This document shows, in pieces, positions 44,985 to 52,926 of a stretch of 64,000 nt of DNA; the stretch's first letter is position 1, and each line of letters starts with the position of its first letter. A program made the position numbers and the translations under genes. This DNA comes from Flavobacterium sp. LC2016-01 (GTDB lineage: Bacteria; Bacteroidota; Bacteroidia; Flavobacteriales; Flavobacteriaceae). Location: the NCBI RefSeq assembly GCF_009711135.1, contig NZ_WMIC01000003.1, positions 310,001 through 374,000 on the forward strand. The letters run 5' to 3'. Below the pieces are notes generated by a model, which saw nothing but the letters and a program-made list of their open reading frames with translations, ran no database searches and was not told the DNA's origin.

Positions 44985-46130
44985 TTATTTTATTATAATC
45001 TTATTGTCTTTTTTCTCATAGGCATTAATGAAATTAATATTCTTGATGGTAGTCAATATGTCTTCTAATTTTTGATTTTTATTTAAAACTCCATTAAATT
45101 TCACATTACCAAGAGCCGGATCAGCAAATTCAATATCAGTATCGTACCATCTTGATAATACTTTTGCAATATCTTTTAAAGGCATCCCTTTAAAAACAAA
45201 CAATCCTTTTCTCCATGAAATTTCGTTGTAAACATCAACTTCCGAAATTGCAATGTTATCAGCATTTTTACTGATTCGAGATTGTTCATTTGGTGCTAAA
45301 ATTTCTTTATTATTAACATTGCTCACAGCTACTTTTCCTTTTACCAATGTCGTGTAAATTGTACTTTCGTCTTTATAAGCTTTGATGTTAAATTCGGTAC
45401 CAATAACCTCAACATTCTGCATTGAAGTTTTTACTTTAAACTTAGAACCTTTATGTTTTGTACTTGGTGAAACTTCAAAATAAGCTTCTCCATATACAAG
45501 CTCAACTTGTCTTGTTTCTCCATCAACAAAAGCGACCGGATATTTTAATTGCGATTCAGAATTCAGCCAAACTCTTGTACTGTCAGCCAGCTGAACAAAA
45601 AACTGTCCTCCTCTCGGAATCGTTAAAAAGTTGTTTGCTATTGCTGCCGAATGATTTTTGGCATTATAAATTAATTTTTCTCCATTGCTTGATACATTTC
45701 CGGTTGCGTATCCTTTTCCTTTTTCCAATGCAATGACAGAGCCGTCTTCTAAAGTCAAAGTGGCTTTATCAGTTCCTATTAAAATATTTTTATTGGCAAC
45801 TGCAGGAATAGTATTTTTCGCGTTTTTGGCTGTATTGAATAATAAAGTAATTGAAATCAGCATAGCAACTGATGCAGCAACCGCAACTCTAAAACTTGTT
45901 CTAGTATAAAAAGGCCTTAACGGAATAGCTTCAGTTTCATCTGCTTTTATTGCAGTCTGAATTTTTTGAAGCATTTTATGCTGCATTTCTTCTTTAGGTC
46001 CTAAGCTTTCATCCCACTCTTCAGAAGTTTGGAAACTTTCATAAAAATGCAATAATTTTTTACTCTCCTCCCGATTAGTATCGCCAGAAAGATATCTGTT
46101 TAATAACGTTAAGAATTCTTCTTTTTTCAT
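44985..46130 (-). CDS. FecR-family anti-sigma factor
   Basis: The protein has 381 residues. The N-terminal cytosolic domain (about 1-75; LLNRYLSGDTNREESKKLLHFYE) binds the sigma factor. One membrane segment follows at about 80-100 (FRVAVAASVAMLISITLLF). The periplasmic FecR domain (about 130-290) has FLTIPRGGQFFVQLADSTRVWLN and YFEVSPSTKHKGSKFKVKT, and a C-terminal DUF4974-like part ends the protein. It transmits the ligand-loaded state of the SusC STN domain to the ECF sigma at 46301-46891. Confidence 0.92.
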   Translation of the reverse strand: MKKEEFLTLLNRYLSGDTNREESKKLLHFYESFQTSEEWDESLGPKEEMQHKMLQKIQTAIKADETEAIPLRPFYTRTSFRVAVAASVAMLISITLLFNTAKNAKNTIPAVANKNILIGTDKATLTLEDGSVIALEKGKGYATGNVSSNGEKLIYNAKNHSAAIANNFLTIPRGGQFFVQLADSTRVWLNSESQLKYPVAFVDGETRQVELVYGEAYFEVSPSTKHKGSKFKVKTSMQNVEVIGTEFNIKAYKDESTIYTTLVKGKVAVSNVNNKEILAPNEQSRISKNADNIAISEVDVYNEISWRKGLFVFKGMPLKDIAKVLSRWYDTDIEFADPALGNVKFNGVLNKNQKLEDILTTIKNINFINAYEKKDNKIIIK

Positions 46131-46300
46131 TTTTTTTATTATTAATACGGGAGTATATTAAGTAAGTATCTAAAAAGACATTTACCCCCTAGTCAAAATT
46201 GTATTTTTTTTTATTTTTTTTACTTTTTTAAGAAAAGCCCCGTTGTATAAGAGAAAATTCAACGGTATAGACTTATAATCGGCAATCATTTTAAGACTTT

Positions 46301-46891
46301 CTATAAATTTTTAGAAAGCCACAAAACCATTGCAGCACCCAAGGAACTTCCCATTGATAAACGAATGGTATGAAGCGCTTTTGTAATATGATTTTCGACC
46401 GTTTTTGTTGAGATGTTGAGACGTTCGCTAATTTCTTTATGACTCAGCTGTTCTTCCCTGCTGAGTTTATAAACGGCTTGGCATTTTTCTGGAAGTGTTT
46501 CAATAATTAAATTGAGCTGCTGCAGTAATTCTTCATGCATTAGTTCCGTCTCAGGCGTTGTGTGCTGAAAACGTTTTTCTAAATCATCAAAAAGCTCGAC
46601 TTTAACTTTGTCTTTGTTTTTTCTTAAATGATTAAAAACCTGATAACGGGCGCAGGCGTACATATAACCTTTTAAAGAAATATGAATTTCTAATTTTTCG
46701 CGGTTGGTCCAGATATTCAAAAATATATCCTGAATAATATCCTCGCACAGTTCTTTGTCTTTAATCACATTATAAGCCGACATAAAGAGTGCCTGCCAAA
46801 AAGTATTATATAATTCCGTCAAAGCCGATTCATCTCCAAGGCGAAGACGATCGATTAAAATTTGATCCTGTTTTAATGAGGGTAACGACAA
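46301..46891 (-). CDS. ECF-type RNA polymerase sigma factor
   Basis: The protein has 196 residues. The sigma-70 region 2 (about 25-95) includes CEDIIQDIFLNIWTNRE and LKGYMYACARYQVFNHLRK. Region 4 (about 125-180) has LPEKCQAVYKLSREEQLSHKEIS and LNISTKTVENHITKAL, the recognition helix. It belongs to the Bacteroidota ECF group linked to FecR and TonB receptors. It is first in the run of genes leading to SusCD, with a 170-base gap before fecR that may hold its target promoter. Its own -7 box is at 46926-46933. Confidence 0.93.
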   Translation of the reverse strand: MSLPSLKQDQILIDRLRLGDESALTELYNTFWQALFMSAYNVIKDKELCEDIIQDIFLNIWTNREKLEIHISLKGYMYACARYQVFNHLRKNKDKVKVELFDDLEKRFQHTTPETELMHEELLQQLNLIIETLPEKCQAVYKLSREEQLSHKEISERLNISTKTVENHITKALHTIRLSMGSSLGAAMVLWLSKNL

Positions 46892-46925
46892 TTTTTTGGC
46901 TTTAGAGAAATTGAATAATTCGCAA

Positions 46926-46933
46926 CAAACTTA
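46926..46933 (-). promoter_or_regulatory. -7 box of the ECF sigma gene
   Basis: TAAGTTTG on the minus strand matches TAnnTTTG, 35 bases before the start codon. The wider 46892-47264 gap is very A+T-rich; apart from this box I see no clear element in it. Confidence 0.45.
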
Positions 46934-47264
46934 ATAATATTATCCAATAATCCTAATTTGCTCTTTTCTATATTATTCGTTTATAATTATTAAAATAATC
47001 TTACAAAAAACTTTTTTACTTAAAAATTTCATAATATTAAATGCTTTGCCATCTTAAAATTTTGACATTACATAATTTTTTTGAGTTTAAAAATGGATTT
47101 AACAAAGGGGCCGATCTTAAGGAAAAATCGAATTTTTATGAATTATTGCAAAAATGACGTAGCCAATTTCTTAGATCATAAATTCAAAAAAAATGCTCAA
47201 TATAAAAAAGTAAAAAGCTTTACTATCAATTTAGATGTTCTCGTGGCCTTATTTTTAAAGCAAA

Positions 47265-47293
47265 AAAAATCGGAAGCAATACTTCCGATTTTT
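47265..47293 (-). terminator. Terminator of nrdB-nrdA
   Basis: A 12-bp stem (47265-47276 with 47282-47293) with a 5-base loop lies 6 bases after the nrdA stop, and a T-run follows on the minus strand. Confidence 0.85.
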
Positions 47294-47299
47294 ATATTT

Positions 47300-49000
47300 T
47301 TAAGATTCACAGCTGCTGCAGCTCACGAGACTTGTAACCAATTCTTTAGAAACACTCTGGCTTCTTTGGTAATACAAACTTTTAATTCCGAGCTGCCACG
47401 ATTCGATCATTAAACGATTTACCTCTTTAATAGGCAATTCTGCCGGAATATTAAGATTTAAACTTTGTCCTTGATCCACAAATTTTTGACGAATTGCTGC
47501 CTGCTGCACAATTTCAAGCTGACTGATTTCTTTGAAAGTTTTAAAAACATCTTTTTCCGTTTGAGTAAGCTGTTCCATATGCTGTACGCTTCCTCCATTC
47601 AGCATAATACCGCGCCAAACTTCCTCGTTGTCAAGACCTTTTTCTTCCAATAATTTTTTCAGATATTTATTTTTTCGCATAAAATTTCCTTTACTCAAAC
47701 CAGCTTTGTAATAATTACTGCTGAAAGGTTCAATTCCCGGAGAAGTCTGCCCTAAAATTGCCGATGAAGAGGTTGTAGGCGCAATTGCCATTGTCGTTGT
47801 ATTTCTTCTGCCATAACCTTTCAGCAATTCTGGTTCGCCATAAATTCGGGCTAAATCCTGCGTTGCTTTATCGGCTTTGTCACTGATGTGTTTGAAAATT
47901 TCTGTTGTTTTCATTTTGGCTTCCAATCCTTCAAACGGAATCATATTTTTTTGCAGATACGAATGCCATCCTAAAACGCCCAACCCTAAAGCACGGTGTC
48001 TTTTTGCAAATTTATTAGCTGCAGCTAAATAGTAGTTTCCTTCGGTCTTTTCGATAAATTCCTGCAAAACGGCATCCAAGAAAAAGATCGCCAGTTTTAC
48101 CGCTTCAGTATCTTTCCATTCTTCATAAAGTTCCAGATTCATTGACGAAAGACAGCAAATAAACGACTCATCAAAGTCTGACGGAAGCATAATTTCGCTG
48201 CACAAATTGCTGGCATTAATACGGAGATTTTTATCTTTATAAACTTGAGGTTTGTTTTTATTTACGTTGTCACTGAAAAAGATATAAGGCAATCCTTTTT
48301 GCTGACGGCTTTCAAGAACTTTTGCCCAAATTTGACGTTTTTCAGCATCCCCGTCAATCATTTCCTGCATCCAATAATCGGGTACGCAGATTCCGGTAAA
48401 CAAATTCTGAATTGGATTTCCGATGCTTTTTATCTTCAAAAATTCTTCAATATCCGGGTGATCTACATCTAAATATGCTGCAAACGCACCACGACGAACG
48501 CCACCTTGTGAAATCGTGTCCATAGTAGTATCAAAAAGTTTCATGAAACTTACTGCACCACTGCTCTTTCCGTTATCCGTTACGGCACTTCCTCTTTCGC
48601 GTAATTCTCCAAAATATCCAGATGTTCCTCCACCAATTTTGGTCTGCATGATTACTTCGCCTAGTTTATGCGTAATTCCTTCAATTTCGTCTGGAACGTG
48701 AACATTAAAACAAGAAATTGGCAAACCGCGTTCTGTTCCCATATTGGCCCAAACCGGTGAGCTGATACTCATCCAGCCGCGTTCGATCATTTCTACAAAA
48801 GAATCTTTTAGTTCCGGCTTATAAAGTCTTTTTGCTGCAGCGGTACAAATTCTGTCAATTGCACCTTCGACTGTTTCTCCTTTTAAAAGATAGCCGCGGT
48901 TTAATATTTGTTCACTTTCAGAATTTTTCCACCACATTTTATTATCTGCATCGCTTAACGGAGCGCTCTTTTCTGAAATTGTATCTATTATTGTATTCAT
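47300..49000 (-). CDS. nrdA: Class I ribonucleoside-diphosphate reductase, large subunit
   Basis: The enzyme makes deoxyribonucleotides from ribonucleoside diphosphates. It has only 566 residues and lacks the N-terminal ATP-cone, the overall-activity site of longer NrdA proteins. Active-site cysteines are visible in GLPISCFNVHV, NLCSEI and FICCLSSMN, and the mobile redox pair is at the very C-terminus (SCSSCES). AIAPTTSSSAILGQTSPGIEP is the conserved substrate-loop region. It is 13 bases after nrdB in one operon, and a terminator follows. Confidence 0.95.
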   Translation of the reverse strand: MNTIIDTISEKSAPLSDADNKMWWKNSESEQILNRGYLLKGETVEGAIDRICTAAAKRLYKPELKDSFVEMIERGWMSISSPVWANMGTERGLPISCFNVHVPDEIEGITHKLGEVIMQTKIGGGTSGYFGELRERGSAVTDNGKSSGAVSFMKLFDTTMDTISQGGVRRGAFAAYLDVDHPDIEEFLKIKSIGNPIQNLFTGICVPDYWMQEMIDGDAEKRQIWAKVLESRQQKGLPYIFFSDNVNKNKPQVYKDKNLRINASNLCSEIMLPSDFDESFICCLSSMNLELYEEWKDTEAVKLAIFFLDAVLQEFIEKTEGNYYLAAANKFAKRHRALGLGVLGWHSYLQKNMIPFEGLEAKMKTTEIFKHISDKADKATQDLARIYGEPELLKGYGRRNTTTMAIAPTTSSSAILGQTSPGIEPFSSNYYKAGLSKGNFMRKNKYLKKLLEEKGLDNEEVWRGIMLNGGSVQHMEQLTQTEKDVFKTFKEISQLEIVQQAAIRQKFVDQGQSLNLNIPAELPIKEVNRLMIESWQLGIKSLYYQRSQSVSKELVTSLVSCSSCES

Positions 49001-49013
49001 GTTACTTGGCTAA

Positions 49014-49988
49014 TTAAAAAAGGTCGTTTGCTGTAATACTTTTATCATGTTTGGTATATTCTACCGGTCTTTTTGCAAAGAAATCATCAAGACTGTTTGC
49101 AAAAACTTCTTCTTCAAACCAAGACATTGCTCTATAATCTTCTATCGAAACATCAAAAACAGTTGGAATTCCTATTTGTTTTAAACTTTCATCCAATCTG
49201 AATTTCATGAAATTAACCAAATCTGTTTTATTGATACTTTCGATTTCACCATCTTCAAAAATCCAGTCTAAAATATCAGACTCTACACCAATTGAGTCTT
49301 TTACTGTATCTCTGATCGTCAATAGAGTCGCATCATCAAAATAATCAGGAAATTCTTCGCGGATTTTATTGATGATAAAAATGCCACCATTTGCATGAAT
49401 TTGTTCGTCGATTGAAGTCCACGCAATAATATTGCTGACATTTTTCATGTAGCCTTTGAATCTTGTAAAAGAAAGCAAAATGGCGAACTGACTAAAAAGT
49501 GAAACATTTTCGATAAGAATGCTAAACAAAATCAGCGAAACCATATATTTTTTATTGTCCTGCGAACGTGTATCTTTTAAAACATTTGAAAGATAATCGA
49601 CACGCTTGCGGATTACAGGAACGTCTAGTAATTTTTCGAATTCATCATTATAACCTAAAACCTCAAGCAAACGCGAATAGGCTTCAGAATGCCTGAATTC
49701 ACATTCTGCAAAAGTAGTTCCGAGTCCATTAAATTCAGGTTTTGGAAAATGCTCATAAATATTTCCCCAAAAACTTTTTACTGCTACTTCAATCTGAGCA
49801 ATTGCCAGCAAGCTGTTTTTAATTGCCGTTTTTTCGGCTACTGTTAAATGCGAATGAAAATCCTGCGTATCTGCAGTAAAATCAACCTCTGTATGAACCC
49901 AGTAGGCCTTATTAATGGCTTCAGTAAATTGCAGTACCTCCGGGTATTCAAACGGCTTATAATTGATTCTTTTATCGAAAATAGACAT
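49014..49988 (-). CDS. nrdB: Class I ribonucleoside-diphosphate reductase, small subunit
   Basis: This subunit holds the dimetal centre that starts the radical reaction. It has 324 residues. The likely metal ligands are Glu67, Glu97, His100, Glu159, Glu194 and His197, and the radical Tyr is Tyr104 (HSEAY), so this is a Tyr-radical type rather than the Phe-bearing class Ic. No ATP-cone is present at its N-terminus either. It is the first gene of nrdB-nrdA. A -7 box (50011-50018) and a row of DnaA-box-like 9-mers (50123-50292) lie upstream. Confidence 0.95.
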   Translation of the reverse strand: MSIFDKRINYKPFEYPEVLQFTEAINKAYWVHTEVDFTADTQDFHSHLTVAEKTAIKNSLLAIAQIEVAVKSFWGNIYEHFPKPEFNGLGTTFAECEFRHSEAYSRLLEVLGYNDEFEKLLDVPVIRKRVDYLSNVLKDTRSQDNKKYMVSLILFSILIENVSLFSQFAILLSFTRFKGYMKNVSNIIAWTSIDEQIHANGGIFIINKIREEFPDYFDDATLLTIRDTVKDSIGVESDILDWIFEDGEIESINKTDLVNFMKFRLDESLKQIGIPTVFDVSIEDYRAMSWFEEEVFANSLDDFFAKRPVEYTKHDKSITANDLF

Positions 49989-50010
49989 AATATAAAATAT
50001 TTAATGGTGA

Positions 50011-50018
50011 CAAAATTA
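50011..50018 (-). promoter_or_regulatory. -7 box of nrdB-nrdA
   Basis: TAATTTTG on the minus strand matches TAnnTTTG, 22 bases before the nrdB start codon. A -33 box is not clear. Confidence 0.45.
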
Positions 50019-50122
50019 AGGATACGAAATGTCGATTTGGGAGGTATTTTGACATCTCGATACTTACAAATTTAAGCCACGAATTTTGGTTTTACTTTCG
50101 TTTTCATGTTAAAAATAAAGGC

Positions 50123-50292
50123 AATTATCAACAGCAAAAAAAACTCTTTTAGAGTACCAAAAAAAGTATTTATCAACAGCTCTTTTTAAACTCATAATAC
50201 TCGAAAAACCAGTTATTTAAAAAGAATCTAAATAAAGTTGTCAACAGAAAAAAACACATTCATTCGTTGATTTCAAAAAAAGGTTATCAACA
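50123..50292. promoter_or_regulatory. Array of four DnaA-box-like 9-mers upstream of nrdB
   Basis: TTATCAACA occurs at 50123-50131, 50170-50178 and 50284-50292, each continuing GC, and TTGTCAACA at 50238-50246. All four point the same way; start-to-start distances are 47, 68 and 46 bases. Each perfect copy differs from the DnaA box TTATCCACA at one base. The 49989-50536 gap is gene-free and A+T-rich. It could be DnaA control of nrdBA or part of an origin-like region. Confidence 0.55.
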
Positions 50293-50536
50293 GCAAACTT
50301 AAAAAACAACAACATTTTGTCTTTAAAACTGTTACAAAAAAAGGGTTTTAAAGTCTTATTTAAACACTCAAAAAGTTTGAGATTCAAAAAAATCAAATTG
50401 CCAAAATTACACTAATTGTTTAATTTTAAACATTTTACATAATTTAAGAATTGTTTAAACTTAAATTTATAAATCTTAAGGAAGAAACAAAAATGAGCTT
50501 TTTCTCTTAAACAATTTTTAAATACCTAAAAACAAG

Positions 50537-51415
50537 ATGACAACTGATATTATAGAATTGAATGACTTTATTGTTTTAATAGAACAATCGAACACGACAA
50601 AAACTATCGTTCAGAAATGTGAAATCGACGGCGACGCGATTGGATTTGCATTTTATGGATCTGGAAATGTTGAGTTAGAAATTAAACACAACAATCAGAC
50701 AAAATATCTCACGAATACTACTGGTTTGGCTATTTGTTTTTTTGGAAATCAGAAAGTCGAATTCTCACATAAAATTGAACCTGACAAACCGCTTCAATCC
50801 ATCAGTATTTTTACCAAACCGAAACATCTGAACTCACTTCCTGAGGCCGAAAAAGAGATTTTTGAAAAATACCTTCCGGAATTATTAAATCCGAAGGAAC
50901 ATTTTGTAAAAGGGCCCTCCTATTATATGACACTTGATATGCAATTAGCAGTTCAAAAAATTTTCAATACAACTTACCTTGGAAATACGCGATTGTTATT
51001 TTTAAGAAGTCAGGTCAACGAACTTTTGGCGCATTTTTTCGCGCTTTTAAGTACCGATTCCAAAATTGATTTCTCAGAAATTGACAAAAACAAATTGTTT
51101 AAAGCAAAGGAAATTGTAACCAATAATTTTTCGAAACCGCCGTCAATTATACAATTATCGCAAATGGTGGGTTTGAACAGCAGTAAACTGAAAAAGAATT
51201 TTAAAGAACTTTTCGGGATTCCGGTTTTCAAATATGTCCAGGAAGAACGGCTTCATAAAGCGTATGAATTACTCCGCGAAAGCGAAAAAACGGTTCAGGA
51301 AGCGGCTTGGGAAGTGGGTTATGAAAGTCTGAGTTCTTTTTCGAATGCCTTTCACAAAAAATTCGGCGTGCGCCCGAATGAAGTCCGTCTTCAATTCCTT
51401 TCAAACAAATCTTAA
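50537..51415 (+). CDS. AraC-family transcriptional regulator
   Basis: The protein has 292 residues. The N-terminal half is a cupin-like sensor of unrecognised specificity. The C-terminal AraC domain (about 185-288) has PSIIQLSQMVGLNSSKLKKNF as the first helix-turn-helix and VQEAAWEVGYESLSSFSNAF with FHKKFGVRPNEVR as the second. It is the first gene of a possible unit with the NmrA-like gene (71 bases later) and DUF5367-like gene, which it may regulate. Divergent from nrdB. Confidence 0.9.
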   Translation: MTTDIIELNDFIVLIEQSNTTKTIVQKCEIDGDAIGFAFYGSGNVELEIKHNNQTKYLTNTTGLAICFFGNQKVEFSHKIEPDKPLQSISIFTKPKHLNSLPEAEKEIFEKYLPELLNPKEHFVKGPSYYMTLDMQLAVQKIFNTTYLGNTRLLFLRSQVNELLAHFFALLSTDSKIDFSEIDKNKLFKAKEIVTNNFSKPPSIIQLSQMVGLNSSKLKKNFKELFGIPVFKYVQEERLHKAYELLRESEKTVQEAAWEVGYESLSSFSNAFHKKFGVRPNEVRLQFLSNKS

Positions 51416-51486
51416 TTCTTTTGCGACAAATGATTCGTTTTTAATGTAATCAACTTTGTATCAGTAATCTTAAAAAAAATATTGAT

Positions 51487-52314
51487 ATGAACAAAAAGAA
51501 AATTTTAGTCTTGGGTTCCAATGGGAAAACGGGACGCAGAGTAGTTGAAAGATTGAGAAATAATTCAGATGTCGAAATTCGTCTAGGTTCCAGATCTGAA
51601 AAAATTCCTTTTGATTGGGAAAAACCAGAAACCTGGGAAAATGTTCTGAAAGACATTGAGATTGTTTATGTAACATTTCAGCCTGATTTAGCCATTCCTT
51701 CGGCAGTTGAAACTATGGAGAAATTTACTCAAACTGCAACAAAACTAGGCGTTCAAAAAATAGTTTTATTGTCAGGAAGAGGCGAAAAAGAAGCACAGCT
51801 TTGCGAAGAAATCGTGAAACAAAATGCTAAAAACTGGACCATCGTGCGTGCAAGCTGGTTCAATCAAAACTTCAGCGAAAGTATTTTTCTAGAACCAATT
51901 TTAGCCGGAATTGTTGCTTTGCCAAGAGCTGAAGCACTTGAACCTTTCACCGATGCCGATGACATTGCCGATGTTGTTTTGGAAGCACTTTTAAATGAAA
52001 GTCATAATTCAAAAACCTACGAATTAACAGGACCAAGATTGCTGACTTTTAAAGAAGCCGTAAATACAATCGCCGAATCGACTGGCCGAAACATTACTTT
52101 TCAAGGTTTATCATTAGAAGAATATACGCAGATGCTGAAAGAATATCAGGTTCCTGAAGATCATATCTGGCTTGTGAATTATCTTTTTGATGAGGTTTTG
52201 GATGGAAGAAATTCGCATATCACTTCTGATATTGAAAAAGTTTTAGGCCGAAAAGCAAAAGATTTTTCTGCTTACGCGAAAGAAACAGCCAAAACTGGAA
52301 TTTGGAATTCTTAA
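51487..52314 (+). CDS. NmrA-like NAD(P)-binding protein
   Basis: The protein has 275 residues. The Rossmann motif GSNGKTGRRVVERL is at about 9-22 (a GxxGxxG form). ASWFNQNFSESIF and EPFTDADDIADVVLEAL are typical of the NmrA/QOR2-like atypical SDR group, which includes quinone reductases and redox-sensing regulators. The usual SDR Tyr-x3-Lys is not obvious. It follows an AraC regulator and precedes a small membrane protein by 10 bases. Confidence 0.85.
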   Translation: MNKKKILVLGSNGKTGRRVVERLRNNSDVEIRLGSRSEKIPFDWEKPETWENVLKDIEIVYVTFQPDLAIPSAVETMEKFTQTATKLGVQKIVLLSGRGEKEAQLCEEIVKQNAKNWTIVRASWFNQNFSESIFLEPILAGIVALPRAEALEPFTDADDIADVVLEALLNESHNSKTYELTGPRLLTFKEAVNTIAESTGRNITFQGLSLEEYTQMLKEYQVPEDHIWLVNYLFDEVLDGRNSHITSDIEKVLGRKAKDFSAYAKETAKTGIWNS

Positions 52315-52324
52315 GACTTTACGG

Positions 52325-52705
52325 ATGAATTATTTTAGAGCAATTTTTTCTGGTTTTGTGGTTTGGGTTTTGGTCAGCATTTCGTTTTACATTTTAGATC
52401 AAATTCCATTTATCCAAGATTTTTTCTGGCTTCAATCAGTAATAGTACTATTTGGAATTGTCTTTTTTGGAATTCTTGGCGCTAAGATTTATTATAAAAA
52501 AGTTTCCAAAACGAATGGCTTACTACTCGGAATTGTAATGTCATTAACCGCTTTAATTTTGGATATTTTTATCACAGTTCCTTTTGTCGAAATACCAAAC
52601 GGGAGAAGTTATTATAGTTTTTTCAGTAGTCCGATTTTATGGCTTTTGGCAATTATAAATGCGCTTTCGGTTTATTTTTATTGGAAGAAAAAAGTAACTA
52701 TTTAG
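52325..52705 (+). CDS. DUF5367-like four-segment membrane protein
   Basis: The protein has 126 residues with four hydrophobic segments (about 5-24, 35-55, 66-86, 104-121) and a basic tail (WKKKVTI). Size and pattern fit the DUF5367 family of Bacteroidota membrane proteins of unknown function. It lies 10 bases after the NmrA-like gene and ends in a terminator. Confidence 0.7.
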   Translation: MNYFRAIFSGFVVWVLVSISFYILDQIPFIQDFFWLQSVIVLFGIVFFGILGAKIYYKKVSKTNGLLLGIVMSLTALILDIFITVPFVEIPNGRSYYSFFSSPILWLLAIINALSVYFYWKKKVTI

Positions 52706-52721
52706 ATATTATTTTAAAACA

Positions 52722-52749
52722 AAAAGCTTGTCCGATTGAACAAGCTTTT
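52722..52749 (+). terminator. Terminator of the AraC/NmrA/DUF5367 unit
   Basis: A 10-bp stem (52722-52731 with 52740-52749), extended by flanking A/T runs with one bulge, is followed by a T-run 17 bases after the stop. Confidence 0.8.
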
Positions 52750-52775
52750 GTTTTTCCTAAAAATTTGGTTTTCAA

Positions 52776-52907
52776 CACATAGAAACATAGATTTATATTT
52801 AATTCGATAAAGATTAAAATAAATGACAAATCATTTACACATAGCCTATGTTTATTAATACAAGTGAAACGCCTTTTGTTAAGCAATCAATTCTATGTTT
52901 CTATGTG
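52776..52907. repeat. Element with 15-bp terminal inverted repeats (cacatagaaacatag)
   Basis: Perfect arms at 52776-52790 and 52893-52907 enclose 102 gene-free bases that contain a further related word (acacatagcctatg). It lies between a terminator and the end of the converging MFS gene. It looks like a small interspersed element without coding capacity; no target-site duplication is evident. Confidence 0.65.
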
Positions 52908-52926
52908 CTAAAAATTAACTAGCAAA

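Noticed and set aside
47081..47413. Open frame of 110 codons in the gap after nrdA
   Set aside because: It crosses the nrdA terminator and reads antisense into the nrdA end. The A+T-rich gap easily yields such frames and no family is recognisable.
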